This document shows positions 25,991 through 40,552 of a stretch of 64,000 bases of DNA, one piece after another. Both the position numbers and the translations under genes were made by a program. Position 1 is the stretch's first letter, and every line of letters starts with the position of its first letter. Source of the stretch: Dermatophagoides farinae (Eukaryota; Arthropoda; Arachnida; Sarcoptiformes; Pyroglyphidae); NCBI RefSeq assembly GCF_024713945.1, contig NC_134677.1:5397001-5461000 (forward strand), read 5' to 3'. The notes below the pieces were generated by a model, which ran no database searches, was not told where the DNA came from, and worked only from the letters and a program-made list of their open reading frames with translations.

Positions 25991-27669
25991 ATGTCCAATC
26001 AGGTCCACAATGTGGACGATAACGAATCAAACATACGACAAGAATTACAAGAACATCTTGCTCAAGTTAGTCTTTTAATAATGAAATTCTAAGAATCCTT
26101 TGTAAAAAAATTCTCTTTTCAGCTTAAAGCAATCAAAGAACAACAACAACTAGACGATAACGAGGAACTTGGTATACTTAAATCAAATTTGGAAGAGCTA
26201 TGTCGATTACTTGAAGGTAATTGAAGCTAAAAACTTGGATATTTGTGAAAAATTTGTTGTTTTTTCAACCTAGATGAATTGCTAAGTATTGAAAAACGCA
26301 AACTATTGAAAGATTTGAATATTGAAGACGATGATGAAAAAATCGAAAAAGAAAAGCCTCCATCAATTAACACCGAAATTGATGATAATCCACTAAATCA
26401 ATTCGAATGTTCAGTTCCATACCGGTTTCAAAATGGCCACATTGAATATCATGATGCCTTGGTAATTGTCGAAGATGATGAAAATAATGGTGAACATGAG
26501 CATAAAGTTCGATTGAAAGTAAGAATTATAAGAATTTTGTTTCATAAAAGTTGATTTTTCCTATGATTATTTAGGCATTTTTTCTTTATCCAGTTGAAAA
26601 ATCCATGCAAACTTGTCCATTTTATCTTCGGGATTGCTGCCGATTTCAAGATAATTGTAAATCCTCACATGGCTTTCCCATAGCTTCAATCGATCAAGTT
26701 CGATCTAAGGTTTCAATCAACCTATTCAGTGATGAAGATATTGACTCATCAAAACTTGGCCAATTAAAAAATTGTCTCGTTCAAGACCACGAAGAAAACA
26801 TATGGCAAAAAGCTGAAATCACTGATACAGACCTTAATAAAGAACGAATTCTTGTTCGAATCAATAAGGATAAAAGTGAGAAATGGATTCATTTTGAAAG
26901 CTTGGTTTTGTTACAAAATGTAGAGCCTGAAAATTCACATGAAGAACTTACAACAGGTTCATCCAATCAATCTATGGACTTTCAGATTCCAGACTTAACT
27001 TGTACTGAATTCGGTGAATGGGAAAGATATACCAAAGGTATTGGGTCGAAATTGATGGCTAAAATGGGCTATGAACAAGGTCGTGGACTAGGTCGACAAT
27101 CACAAGGAATCATCAATCCAATCGAGCAAATTGTCTATCCACCTGGGCGATCATTAGATCACTGTATAAAGCTTAAACAAGAACATGAACGGAAAAAGCA
27201 GGATTGGAGAGAAATTCTTAAAGAAAAAAATAAAAAATTAAAATTCGAAGCCAAACTTTCTGACCAATATGATCGTATCGAAAAACAAAAAGGCCGCGCT
27301 AAATCAATGTTTGAATTTTTAAATAATCGACTTAACCAAATTCATGCTTCAACAGAATCTAAAAGTCCATTAGCCAACAATCGATCATTTAAAAACCTGG
27401 ATCAACGAAGCCTTAATATTGCTTCATTCAAATCCGAACAGGATTTGCAACGAGCACAAGTTGAATTGGACAAAATGCAGCGAATGCGTAGCCGTCATTA
27501 TGTTTCCAATCAATCGAATGTTGATCAAAATGCCGTATTAATGAAAAATGACTACGAATCGTCCATAGAACGACAGCAAAATATAGTGTCACGATTACGA
27601 ATTGAAAATGAAGCGATCAAAAAAGAAATCAAATCCAGATCCGAACGAAGTAAATTGATTAATTTTTGA
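25991..27669 (+). CDS. ZGPAT: CCCH zinc finger and G-patch protein ZGPAT
   Basis: Exons 25991-26065, 26123-26216 and 26274-26518 join in frame; the last exon, from the acceptor at 26574 to the stop at 27669, carries the rest (about 500 residues in all). The CCCH finger reads [15 protein letters not shown] and on to His, spacing C-x7-C-x5-C-x3-H, followed by a Tudor-like region and a G-patch ([19 protein letters not shown]). The C-terminal ~150 residues are Lys/Glu/Gln-rich coiled coil. ZGPAT is a nuclear transcription repressor and splicing-related factor in vertebrates. Oddity: canonical splicing of 26518 to 26574 puts the protein one base out of frame, at a run of seven T (26577-26583); removing one T restores a family-like sequence across the junction. 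AATAAA lies at about 27865. Confidence 0.9.
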
Positions 27670-29956
27670 ATGCAACTAAAACAGGGAAAAGAATCGAAAT
27701 TTCAGTTCGATAACCTAAATCTGAACAACAAACAACTCTTGCCTTGTCAGTTTTCCATCGTTTATGTGTATTTATACGATAATCTGTGATTGATAGATTC
27801 AATTGGCCGAAATGTGAAGAATCCACATTACAGCCATGGACACACAAACACACACACATAAAAAAATAAATGATTGTAAAATAACGTTTTCTTTGATCAT
27901 TCAGCTATACGATTGCGTGTAAATTACACGAAACAAGAACAGACATTGATAGATAATAAAATCAAAATTCATTTCAATTTCATTCGATTGATTACAACTA
28001 CATTGTACTACAATTCTATTCCGTTTTTACGGCAATTCTGATTAATTTTTAAATTTACTATCTCATTTTCCTGTTGGTTAACTCGTTCAATGGTTGAATG
28101 GTTCCTACTTTTTTTTCTGGTTTCCCCATCTGATAATCACAAATAACCGACCATTGATTCGTTCCATCTGGTACATAAATGTACACATAAATCGGCAAAT
28201 TGCAAGACCAGTCATTACCATTCCAATTCTTGAATCCCTTCAATCTAATGGAAAGATAGATGAATGCAGTCACCTCACGTTTATCCAAAAAAAAAAAAAA
28301 ATTTCAATTCAAAATCATTCATTCAATTATTTTTTTTTTATCAGTGATTGAGTCGACGCAATTTAATGGTTTGTTGTTGGAACATAAATTTATATACGTA
28401 AACATACAAATAATCTGGTTTGGCGGGTTGGCCCGTCTTTTTTTTACAACGGAATGGAAAAAAGTAAAAATTTCGAGGCAGCAGTAGCCAAGACCGTAGG
28501 CTAGAATGGCGCCCAGAATTTCCATCAGTAAAACTGATAAACATTCATGCAGTATACTATACACCGGCACCTATAGTATGGCATATATTATTTAGCACCA
28601 GTAGCAACAAATGTACGATCAACATCATCATCGTATACACGTCGCAATGTGTGTGTGTGTTTATGGAAAAGGAATACGATTCACATATTGAATCTGAATG
28701 AATCCTGCATCCTTTGTCAGAAATATATGCATCCTAGCTTGTGTGTGTGTAGTTGACCACATACCATATGCACTAACTATTATCATCATCATCAGTTGAA
28801 AGTGAGAGCCTAGACTACCCTCTCATTACATTCTAGAATGAGGAGACGGAAAAAAATACGGGTTCCTCGATTGCCATAAATTTTGGCTGTTTTATCAATG
28901 TTCTCAACAGACGCTTTACAGTCACCAATCAATGAGGTTATCATACATCAATATTGGTAGGTCTTTAAAGTTTTTTACATTTTCAAATTCTACATGCAAA
29001 CGTTTAATAAAAATTGTTACGGCAACAAATTATGAATTATTCAGTAATATTAACAAACAGAGAAAAAAAATGAAAACAACAATCGGTATTTCGAGCTAAG
29101 AAAGTTAGTATCAACAAGGTACCAAAGCAATGATCAACGAATGGACATTGGAATAAATTGGTCAACATTGTCATCATCGAAATGATCTACATTAATAAAT
29201 TTGGTAAGTAAAATTGAATTTATAAACTTATAAACAATTATTATTACGAAACAAATGACCGGGTAGCAAAATTCAAATGAGTAATGTTACATCTATATAG
29301 TGTTGTATAGGTTTGTGTGCTTAATCAGAAAAGACTTCATGCAGATAAGTTTGAAAGAATATTGCTACAATGTCCATTACAAATGTTAAATACATTCATT
29401 ATTAAATGCATTCATTATTTAATCTAGCTAAATAAAAGCCTTACGACATTTATAGTTTCATCACAAGAAAATGATAAAATGGTTTTGAAAAAACAAAATT
29501 CACCAGAGCTAAATGTATATAAAAATATTGTCTGTTGCAGATTATAATTGAAAAACAAAAAAGACCAATCCAAAATTCAGAAAAACAAATGAACAGAATA
29601 GTGTGGGTGGAAGCGCCAAAAAACTCTATTTTCTTCATTATTACTTTTCATAGCCATGCAAAATTCATCTTAGGCGATGCGACTGTCTGGTTGAGTGACG
29701 CTGAAATTGATACACGCTGGCAAAATAACCAAATAGCTAGCCGATTTTTTTGTTTAACAGAGACCAACAGGCCGTGGCCGTGTGGAGTACTGAGAATTAG
29801 AAACCGAAAAAAAATGATACGATATACTAGATTCAGGCATCCAGCCTAGTTTGGTTAGATGAATGATCCTGGTTTTAGGGCGCAATACACGCGCCATATG
29901 GTTTTGGTGTGATAAGAGAAAATACACACACACAGAACCAACAAATTTCTCTATCA

Positions 29957-29982
29957 GTGTGTGTGTGTGTGTGTGTGTGTGT
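29957..29982. repeat. TG dinucleotide microsatellite
   Basis: Thirteen uninterrupted GT units in gene-free DNA. Confidence 0.9.
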
Positions 29983-31754
29983 TTGTATGTTTGTATTGTA
30001 GCAAAAAAAACCCTTAGAATGCTAGGATGGATACAGAATTTTTTTTTGCTCTTTTCAATTATTGTGACGCTTATGATGATGATGAGAAAAAAATGATGTT
30101 TACGTTGTTGTTTATTGTTGAATTATTAGCCCTTATAATAATAATAATAGTACGATCATTCAATTTAGTTCGAGGTTTGTTAAATTCATTTCGAGAGTTG
30201 AAAATGAGAATATTCTATGGTGATATGGAGCAAGTCAAAAGCAAAAAAAAAAAAAAAAATACAAGACAGATTGTCGTTTCATAAAAGCATTGACTTTCAT
30301 CTACCAAAAAAAATGAACAAACCAGGACGCCATCAGAAAAACTTCAACAACAACAAAAATAGCGAAAAACAAACGATTCCGTGTTTTTTCTCTATGGTTT
30401 GTTTTATATTTATTTATTTGGCTGTACATTTTTTGTTGGTTCCAAAAACAAAATCAACAACAGCAGGATGCCATTTTTGGAAACACATACACAGAGTATA
30501 AATTCGTTGTTCCTATGGCTGGTTTATTTAGTTATGTTTTGTTTCTGTTGTTCCATAAACTGATTCATTCATTCACTCACTCACACTTTGAACAATAATT
30601 TTTTCAATAAAAAAAAACTCTCCAGAGACATACAAAGATAGAAATTATTGTGACCTGTGTCTGTGTCGACGAACTTTGACCGGTTAATTCAACATTTTTT
30701 TTTACTGTTGCTGATTATTAAATTATGATCACGATTATTGTTCTGAGCATCATCGAAAGTGTTGTCGAACAACAAATGTAGTAAGATAGAGAAAAATTCA
30801 AAAATTAATACTATAGTTGTATTGCCAATTCTCGTAATGAAAATGAAAATGAAAATATCATTAGAGAAAAAAATTGTAATCGTTAGAATCTAAGAAAAAT
30901 TTTAGTTTTCTAAAAAAAATAAAATAAAATTCCAGAAATGATTCAACGACAAACATATAAAGAAAAAAGTTTCACTTTGAATTTATCCATACACGATGGA
31001 TTCATTTGAAAATTATTGACTGAAAGTTTGTCAACATTGGCTGATAAATCAAATCTTTGATTTTTCTTGTAATCAACGATAATGATGTTGATGATAACGA
31101 CGAAGAAAGAAACCTGATTGAACTAATTGAACTTCAAATTAAACAAGTCAAACATATTCGAATAAAGACGGAAACGTTAGAATAAAGAATTTAAAAAAAA
31201 AAATATCATATACGTGCATTCCAATAATTTGAAACTTTTTATACCACTATCAACAGCGCACATATATTTTCAATGCTTGACATAGAAACAAGTAGTGAAG
31301 AAAAAAAAAATGAAAATCCATATGAATTTATTCGTCACATGAACTAATTTAATTCAAAATTTTTGTTTTCTTTCATTCCTTTTTAACATCATGATAATGA
31401 TGTAGAGATGAGTTCTATATATATCTTTATATACTCAAAAATTATTTTCAATCAAAAATATATATTTGAATGGAATCGACATTTTTTTCAAAGAAAAAAA
31501 AATATGTAAAAAGCTTCTAAATGTGTGTATCCAAGTTATTAAGTATACAAAAAAAAACTAAATATATAACGATCAGATTTATAATATTGATAATGGATTC
31601 AATGTTTTTGTGTAAGCTTAACCATATATACAGATGCTTATGATTTAATATTATATAATAAATCTCTATAAGAAGCTAAGAATACTACAAACCCACACGA
31701 ACACTATAATTCTGAACAACGATGATCGATTAGCGATGGTCAAATGTTTGTAAA

Positions 31755-31780
31755 ATGATGATGATGATGATGATCATCAT
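31755..31780. repeat. GAT/ATC tract
   Basis: A GAT run passes directly into ATC units, again self-complementary, like the blocks at 613 and 6371 but without their flanks. Confidence 0.8.
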
Positions 31781-34700
31781 ATTATTACTATTAATATATA
31801 ACTAATGATAATCAATAAAATTTACTGTTAGGATTTATTTATTTATTTGTTTTTTTTTTGCAATTCGAATTTTGTGCCTAATCTTTATCACTTATTCTAC
31901 ACATATAAAATTCAATCATCATTATCATTATCGTCAATATGTTGAAAGAAACAATATTGTTTCAACAAAATCAACATAGACAATCGATATGAATACTAGA
32001 ATTCTAATCCAGTTATTTTTTTCTATCTTTTCTCTTCTACAGGTTTTTTTTTTTTTTATTCCATCCAAATTTTCTATAGGTTTTCATTTTGGATTCTAAA
32101 CAACGATGGGAAAAAAATCTAAACATTGATTGTCCAAACGCAATTCTTGTTTCTTGTTTCTCGCATTTAATCAAAAAAAAAAATTCTAATTTGTTGCTGT
32201 TTTTGGGCCATGCTGTGCAAGTTGTGGTTGTATTGGAATTGTGTGGCTTGCTTGTTGTTCTTGAATCTATTACTAATCAATAACAATCATCACTACATTC
32301 CATTTAAACTTATTGTTACCGATAAGTTAAATATAAATCCTTTAATTATATAAAATAGGAATGACAATCAACAACAAAGCAGCAATACACACTGATACAT
32401 ACATATCGAACAAGCACATAATGCTCACAGCAATTTAATAACTAAAAAAGCCTTTTCCTTTCAATCAATCAATCAATCAATCACAACCACTAACTTCCAT
32501 CCATCTACCCAATCAATGAAAAGCAAGAAAATGAAAAAAACATTTGTGCAAGAACTGTGTGTGGACATCAATGATTTGGATTAATTATTGCATCGATGGA
32601 TCTATTATCATTATTGGTAACAAAATTTTATTTATATGTGAAAATAATACTTGATAACTTTTTCTCCATTTACATAATATATAAAATAAAATATAGCATG
32701 TCATTCGTTTAAATGAATTTTGCCTTTCTTTTTTTTTTATTTATAGCATATCAATTTAATGCAAATAACTATATAATATATAATAACGAAGATAATCATA
32801 ATAATAAAAAAAAGTTTCTATCATTTTATATCCGTGTATGTGTATGTGTGTGTGTGTGTTTTTTTCCGGTTATATAAATGTTCTATTATAAACGAAAATT
32901 GATACCATGATAGGATTTTTTTTAATATTCAAACAACATAATAATGAAATGAAATTGCACGCGTTCACAAATATTATTTTCAATCAAATAGTTATTTAAA
33001 TACAATGGATGGCCATAATCTCTGATCGTTTGTTCAATGCTTGAAAGATTCTATTCATAAATTGATAAATAATAATATTTCTAACGATTCTAAAAAGAAG
33101 AAGATTATTTTCATTGATTCCACAAAGCAGTCAGCAAGAAGCGAAATTTTTTTTTTGTTGGATGGTATTAATTAGCATAAAAGGGAGAAAAAGTAAAAAA
33201 AAAATTGAGAAACTAAATTAATTATTACCATAAGGTTTTTTTCGAATTCTATGTATTCATTCATTATACCTAAGATTTTTTTTCCGTATTGTAAATCCCC
33301 ATAAGGCTTTGATGTTATATGGAATGATCAATCAACAAACATCATAATCATCATCATGTTTGTCATTACAATGATGATCACAAAAAACGTAAATTTATCC
33401 AATAGACTGAATAATTGGATCTTAATTGAATTATTATTATATCACAGATTATAGAAAAAATAATAGTTAAATGAAATGAGATGACTTGGAATGACAATGA
33501 AAAAAGAGTCAAAGTTCGACTGTAATGAAGATTATTAGAAGAAGAGCGATTGATCTCTTGAGCATTGTCTCTCATCACATTGTTATCGATTATGTTGAAA
33601 TCAACGAGGAAAAAATGCTTGAAAAAATGGGAATAATCATCATCCAACAGTAGCAGCAGAAGTAGCATAAGCAATCGACACGATGACATCATATTGAATC
33701 GTGGGGTAAAAAATTTTTTTTTCTGCTTCTTTTTTTTTGGTCATTAAATTTATGGATTCTAGAGTGTTGAGCTGCCAATATATGAAAAATAACTGGCAAT
33801 ACAAACAAAACAAAACAAAAAAAGAATGGCATCAAAATCCAAAGTCTCTTCATGATTGAATGTATGGCTCTTTGGTGAATGACAAAAAAAAATTGTGAAT
33901 GATATGATTAAAATTCCATAATCTAAATGTATTCAAGAAAGATATGGTTGGGTTGCAGTGAAAAAAAAAATAGAAATGAACCTTATTCGAAGAGGACAGA
34001 CAATAGAGTCCATACATCGTATTCATACACACACATACACAAACCATGCGATTCTTTTATCTTGGATGTAAAGTGTAAAATAAGTAAAAATACCAAGTCA
34101 TAGCCACAATCGAACCAAATTTCATTATCTTTTTTTTTCTCTCTCTCTCTTCCTATCTTTGAATTTAATGTCGAAAAATTTTTCCGATACGCTAAAATTG
34201 GGGAATGGAAGAGAAGGAAGTTTTTTTTATACAAATAAATTCCATTGACTTTTGAAACGTCGACGTTGTTGTCGCCACTGTCTATTACACTACGGATATC
34301 AAGATCGAATTTTAATTTATTAATATGTGCTGTATAGATATATGTCTATGTGATATGTATGTGTATGTGTATGTGTGTGGTAGAATTTTTTTTTTTTTTT
34401 TTTTTGGATTCAATCAACAAAATAGGCATTCTGGTATTGTATTGTATTTTATTATATATTAATATGAGTGTGTGTTAGTGAAGAAAATCGAGAAAGAGAG
34501 AGGGAGAAAGATTCAATAAGTCGTTCATTGTATGTGTGTATGTGACTTGTCGCCATCGTGATGCTAACTAACATATTTCATGAGAAAAAAAATTATATGG
34601 ACATTTTTACTTGATAAACCAATATTAGTTTGTACTTAAAAATCTGATTTATAATGCTATATTATGTCTGGACCATGATGATGATAATGGCATTATCAAT

Positions 34701-36938
34701 TGTTCAGGGTTTGAGCATATAAGAATATAGGAGGGCCACGAAGATGAAAGCATCATTAGAAAACGATCTGTCATATCAATACATTACTTTTATTTTCGTT
34801 TCTTATCTTATGTATTGTCCAGTGAACAATTGAGAAGGAACTTTCGTCTATTATTGACGACTATAACCAGAACCAGAAAAAAAGTGATTCCCGATTCATT
34901 GAGGGTGTAAGTGACGATGACAAACAGAAAAAAAACCAAACAAAAAGAGTCGAAAGTGAGAAAATCGCCAAGAATCTTGCTATTATCATCATCATCATCC
35001 TCTTAACATGATGACATCAATTTTATTAAATGTCATCATCCTTATAAAGGGGATAGCATCAGCATATAGTCAAAATATTTCCAAATTCCTAACATTTATT
35101 CGCATAATAATTCAGTTCATTTTTTCTCATTGAAAAACGAAAACTCTCGCATATCATGTCATTTTGTGAATGTGTATGCATGTATTAACTATCTATCCAT
35201 AAACAAGTGATGAAAAGAAAAATGAAAAATAAACTAATGATCTCTATGTGCCGGTATAATATCTCAAATTTACAATTCGTTGGAGAGCTAAGAAGAAAAA
35301 AAAAATAAAAACGAAAGCAAAAAGAAAAAAAGACCAACCGACTCTAACGTAAAAAACGTTGTTGTTGAAAAAAGTGCACGTTATGATACGGTACAAAAAT
35401 ATAATCTATTACTCAATAGATAAAAAAAATGAAGCTAAATGGATGGCTGTATAGATAGTAAGATCGATTGTGGAACCATAAGAATGAGAATAATAATAAA
35501 ATTCTTATTATTAGTACGAAGAATTATGTATACTTGGACAGACAATTCAAATACCATATACAATAGACATGATATTGGTCTCATTATAAATTCAACTCGT
35601 CATTGAACTATTCCAAAAACTATGAGTGATCAGCCATAAGATCCATTGTTATCATTTTGGTCACCAAGTCGATATATCAACTTGGAAAGATAGACAAAAA
35701 CTTTATCAAATATTGAACCAATCTTCTGTACTTGAAAGATTTATGCGAAGTATTTTTTTTTTTAGTATCCTTGCAAGCATCACATTAAACGAACATCGAT
35801 TGAATTTATGATGTTCGATTGATATGTTAAATGCCGTTATATCATCATCGTATAATGATTGGCCAAATATAATACCGACGCCAACAAGAATCAAAAAAAA
35901 AAAATTGAACAATAATGATAATAATAAGTTTATTAATTGGAATATGATGATCGGCGAAAAAACCGAGGCTGAAGAGCAATTGGAAAAAAAAGAAAAAGCT
36001 TTTCGTATAATGACATCACAATACATACAAAGAATTGATAACGGGAAAAACGGAATCCGGTACAATTACCCGGAGATTTTTTTTCTCGTTAGAAATTTTT
36101 TTTGTCACTAACCAGAAAAAAAAGTCATGTATACAATTTTATGTTCGATGATATGATCGATGTGAAAAAAAGAAAAAAATAATAACCAGAAAAAAAATCC
36201 AAAAAAAAAAATTTAAATTCAAATTAAATTCAACTTTTCAGTGCGTGTGTTTTTCAATAAAAAAAAAAATTGGAATAATTATGCACGTATGAATGATGTG
36301 AATAGATTTGATCAATGTCGATACGACGACGTGTCAATTATCGATATGAATTGATTGTAATATTTTTTTTCAATGCACGAATTTACACGCGTCCATAAAA
36401 CATCAAGTTATTATAATGATCTAAAGAATAATTGAGTTTTTTTTTCATCACATCACTGATGCTAGCTTACGAATAAAGCCTATCGATCCATCTGATATGA
36501 AGAATTTTTAACCGTTGTTTGTTGTAAGGATCTTATGTTCCAGGATAATGAATGAGAATGGCATTTCAATGAAAATTCTTGGATATGTATTTTTAATACA
36601 TGAGAAAATCAAATCAATCAAATTATCTTTTAAATTTTAATCAAAATTGATTATCATCATTAACTATTCACTACAACAACAAACATGATGGTAATAATCG
36701 TAACTATAGTGTGAACAAAATGAAAACTTTCTGTCTTGTCTAATTGATAATAATTAATTAATAGATCAATAGACCGGATCATATAGAATGTAAGAATAAA
36801 ATTTGAAACAATACATAATATATCGGCATATTACATTCCATGTAATCGATATGATTAAATGTTATTGTTATTATTGATAACATCATAGATTCAATATGTT
36901 GAAGTTAATTTTGGATTTCATTTGAATTATAACCATCA

Positions 36939-39900
36939 TCATGAAATCATTTGGGAATGACCATTGAAATCTGATCGTTTCAATTTTGATGGCCGTTGTT
37001 TCCAATTACGTTGCCGTTTACTTAGATGTTGTCTTCGACGATACCATTTAATGTTCATGGCGTCATCATCATCATCATCATCATCATCATATTCGTTATC
37101 TTCATCATTGTCCATGAATCCAATGCTATCATCGTCATCAAAATCATTCTCATCATTGCTATTGATGGGTTGGAATTTTTTCAATACCCATCGACAACGA
37201 TTATTGGACGCATTCTCTGCTTGATCAATTGGTTTCTTTATCACCGTGGTGAATGGGATTCCATCCCAATAACCCTAGATTTTTTTTTTTTTTTTTTTTG
37301 GTTCACGACCCATAACATTATTTACAATCATCAGGCGCAACGAAAATAGAAGTTTCAATGACGAAAATAAAAATTAAAACAAAATGACAAAATCAATTGA
37401 TTAGTACGGATGTGAATTGAATGAGTTAGATTCTAACAATAGTTTATTTGAGTTATGTCGGATGTTGTAGTCCTTAACAACTAATAATATATGGGAAAGA
37501 AACAAAGAATTAAATTATATGATGATTAGACACACACACACACTAACTAACTAAACTTGTCAGTTTCTGTGTTCATCGTTGAAATTAATTCAATCGGGTT
37601 TCTAGGATCCTTATGATAATAATAATAATAATAGTCTAACCCTTTTGATACTATCATTCAAATACTAATAATAATAATAACAACAACAATTGTATCTTGT
37701 TCGTGTCGAATGGCTGAGGAAAAAAAATATTTGAACGATTCTATCCAAGTGGTTCTATCCAAGTGTGTAATAAAACTGTCTCAATTCATCAAACAGATCT
37801 ATGTTGGAAATATAAAGAATGAAATGTGTTTTGCAGTTTTCCTATGAGTTACTACAATGATGCAATGACCGAATACCGGATTCAAGTTTATTACCCTTCT
37901 TCATCGAATTTTTTTGGTTGTAAATTGGATCTAGGATTTTTTTTTGTTCGAATTGAATTCGGGCAAAGGCAACTTTTTTTCTGGCATCTCGTTTAAAAAA
38001 AAAAAATCTTTGGAAACTCAAAGGTCCAATTATTATTATTATTATTATGATCATGTATTTCTATGATACTTTTGGTAAAGTTATTATTATTATAATCTCA
38101 TTCATTCATTCTTTTTAATGGCGGAAATATGTTTCCGGAACCTCTTTGAAAATAGCTTCAAGATTTTTTTCCCGTTTATTTTACTGTGTTTGTGTGTAAG
38201 TGGGATATCATTTTCATTTAAAGTAAAGACATCCTATTATTTTTTTATCTTAGATTTTACTCAATTACCTACCGGAAATCTTTGTCCTGATGATTGATTA
38301 CATTGTACCGATAGTGGTGCCGTCTGGTAAAGTTGATTCAATTTTTGGATACGATAAGGTGTCCAATGAATATTATAAAAATTATCCGCAATGGAATAAT
38401 GGCTAGATGTATTTTGATTCTCATATAATCGCATCGTTTCAAAATATTCCAGTAGGTGATCTGTATCAATTGAACTTTTACAAACTTCCAAATCGCTACG
38501 AGGATAATAGTGCAAATAATTGACACACATTTCATCATTAATACTGAAACCACCCAATGTCATACGGGTACGTTTTCTTGTATCATAACGACAAACATTT
38601 ATCAATGCATCACCCGGAAAAACGTGTATACCACCATTGGGAAGTTTTCGTATCTCTTGAAAATGTGGACTATAGTGGTTGTCACGATTTAGATCGGGCA
38701 GCTGAATACCACCACGAACGTGTTCAGTCCACGCGCTAACACCAGTTAAATGAGTATGTAATTGTGATGCAAAGATAGTGATACCGTTTGGTGGTAAACC
38801 GACTCTGGTGCATTCCGATACACAATATCCTCGTAAATCCATCAGGGTGTTCGGTGGAATGGAATTCTTTTCAGTGTATTCCAGACCAATCTCCAATATA
38901 CCTGATTCAATTGGCCTCAAACGTTTAGTATAATGGATTCGTATTCCCGAATTGTCTACAGATCCGGCTTTCATTTCTGGATTATTGTAATGTACTTCAA
39001 TCATCACGTAAAGCGAATAATTTTCGCCACCAACTGGTAGTCCAACATTTTCTGGATAAATCATTGGCTAATTAAATTGAAATAAAACAGGTTCGTATTT
39101 TTCATTTGATTTATCATTTGAAATCAATACTCACATCAGCACCATAAGCCCATGCAGCCGTAACTCTTTTACATTGTTCCAATGATTTCGGCATGTTTGA
39201 ATCGTGACATAGACCATTCCATGGTGGAAGTTCATTTTCGGTATTAACTTCACAGTGAAATAATTCCATGTGATGTACAATATCTCTGTTCTGTTCATTT
39301 ATGACGGCTTCATATTGAACAATATGAAGTCGTTGCTTGAATGTTTCGGGTAAATTGACCAACGTACACCAATATGTCGTCTCAACATTTGGAATAGTAA
39401 CATTATCGACTAGGAAATCCAAAGTTTGAACTTGTTCATCAGCAACATCTGTTTTCGTTATAGAATGTGAAGGAGGTGGTTTTAATAGCTGAGCTCGTTG
39501 AAATCCATGTTGATGATCAATTAAATGTAATCCTTCTGGCCGAATTAATGGACCACGACCAGTAGCATAGACGATATGAGTTGTTCCATTCTGTATGATA
39601 AAAATTGAGATACCAAGAAGATGAATCTATAATAAACAAATTTTAAAACTTACATCGACTCGATAATCTTCTGGATCACATGTATCGAAATATCTTCGAA
39701 ATGCTACATAAAGAATTTTTTGTCTCCAATCATGTTTGGATTTGATGAATTGACAATCATTTGATAGATGACCGCGATGATGTTCGATGATAACCATTGT
39801 ATCATTATCAGTTTTTGCATCCTAATGAAAAAATTTCAACTTATTTAATCATAATCAAACAACTTAATTATCAAAAAATCAACCTCCAGATGTAATTTTC

Positions 39901-40552
39901 GACGTTTATCGGACCAGATCAAACATAGATCAGCATCAACAATGGATCCATGATCGGAAAAGCCAAAAGCAAACCAATCATAATTAGTTTGTAGTTTGAG
40001 TTTCAATTCAAATAAAATTGTTTCGTCCGAATAATCAGGTGACCAGAATAGGTGATAATGATCGTCGATATCTAGATTGATCTGATAAGTTGATGTCGAT
40101 GAATTTGATTTTGCTAAATCTTCATCATTATCTAGTGATCTATAATGATGGGTAGTTGAGGTCGAACCATTGGAATTTAAAATTAAATGATTAAAGAATA
40201 AAAAAAATAATGAAACCAATGCAGTCATGAGGAATGCGATTGAAAAATATGCTTTACAAACAAGCCAAAATTCTTCACGATCACGTTTTTTATTCGTCAA
40301 TAATAGTCGAAATGTTTGTTGTTCTTGATTTGGATCAATTAATGGAAATAAATCGTCTTCTTCGTCACTATTATCATCGTCTTTAGACGATGAAGCCAAC
40401 CGATGATTACAAGTTGGATTTATACCTGAATTAAGTTTGTTAAGTTTTTTAGTTGATGGCTGTACAAAAATTGGTGGCTGTTGTGGTGAAGGTGTGGTGA
40501 CAATTAAAGACGATTCATCGGAAGAACTACTGAAACTATCATCGGCATTCAT
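36939..40552 (-). CDS. Tbh: Tyramine beta-hydroxylase (DBH-type copper monooxygenase)
   Basis: Five exons (40552-39884, 39821-39654, 39590-39135, 39067-38273, 37274-36939) give 807 residues. The enzyme hydroxylates tyramine to octopamine in vesicles using two copper ions and ascorbate. An Asp/Ser-rich cytoplasmic N-terminus leads to a membrane anchor at about 96-125, then a DOMON domain (about 165-275), and the two copper domains: CuA ligands in VHHMELF (His385-His386) and EVHYNNP, CuB ligands His535 and His537 in SQLHTHLTG and Met611 in SINDEM. Residues 696 on come from a last exon after a ~1 kb intron (donor GTAGG). Its start (GYWDGIPF) fits the family; the remainder, an Asp-rich tract and then a basic tail, does not. 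Protostomes use this orthologue for octopamine, vertebrates for noradrenaline. Confidence 0.95.
37072..37092. repeat. ATC trinucleotide repeat inside the Tbh coding region
   Basis: Seven or so ATC units on the plus strand read as a poly-Asp run (nine Asp in total) in the last exon of tyramine beta-hydroxylase. Such tracts often vary in length between individuals. Confidence 0.85.

Larger units (their letters stand above)
27670..36938. other. Gene-poor stretch between convergent ZGPAT and Tbh
   Basis: Nine kilobases without a supportable gene. It holds the ZGPAT 3' UTR at the left, a TG microsatellite at 29957-29982, a GAT/ATC tract at 31755-31780, a TATGTG tract near 34355 followed by a poly-T run near 34389, and the presumed 3' flank of tyramine beta-hydroxylase at the right. 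An open minus-strand frame at 28058-28288 has a rather protein-like composition but lacks an ATG. Confidence 0.45.

Noticed and set aside
29535-29849. Plus-strand frame of 104 residues
   Set aside because: Mixed composition but no domain, no splice context, and a start inside AT-rich repeat DNA; likely chance.
35824-36111. Plus-strand frame of 95 residues with a Glu/Lys-rich middle
   Set aside because: The ends are homopolymer-driven (KKKK, FFF), no splice partners were found and the surrounding DNA is repetitive; not enough to call an exon.
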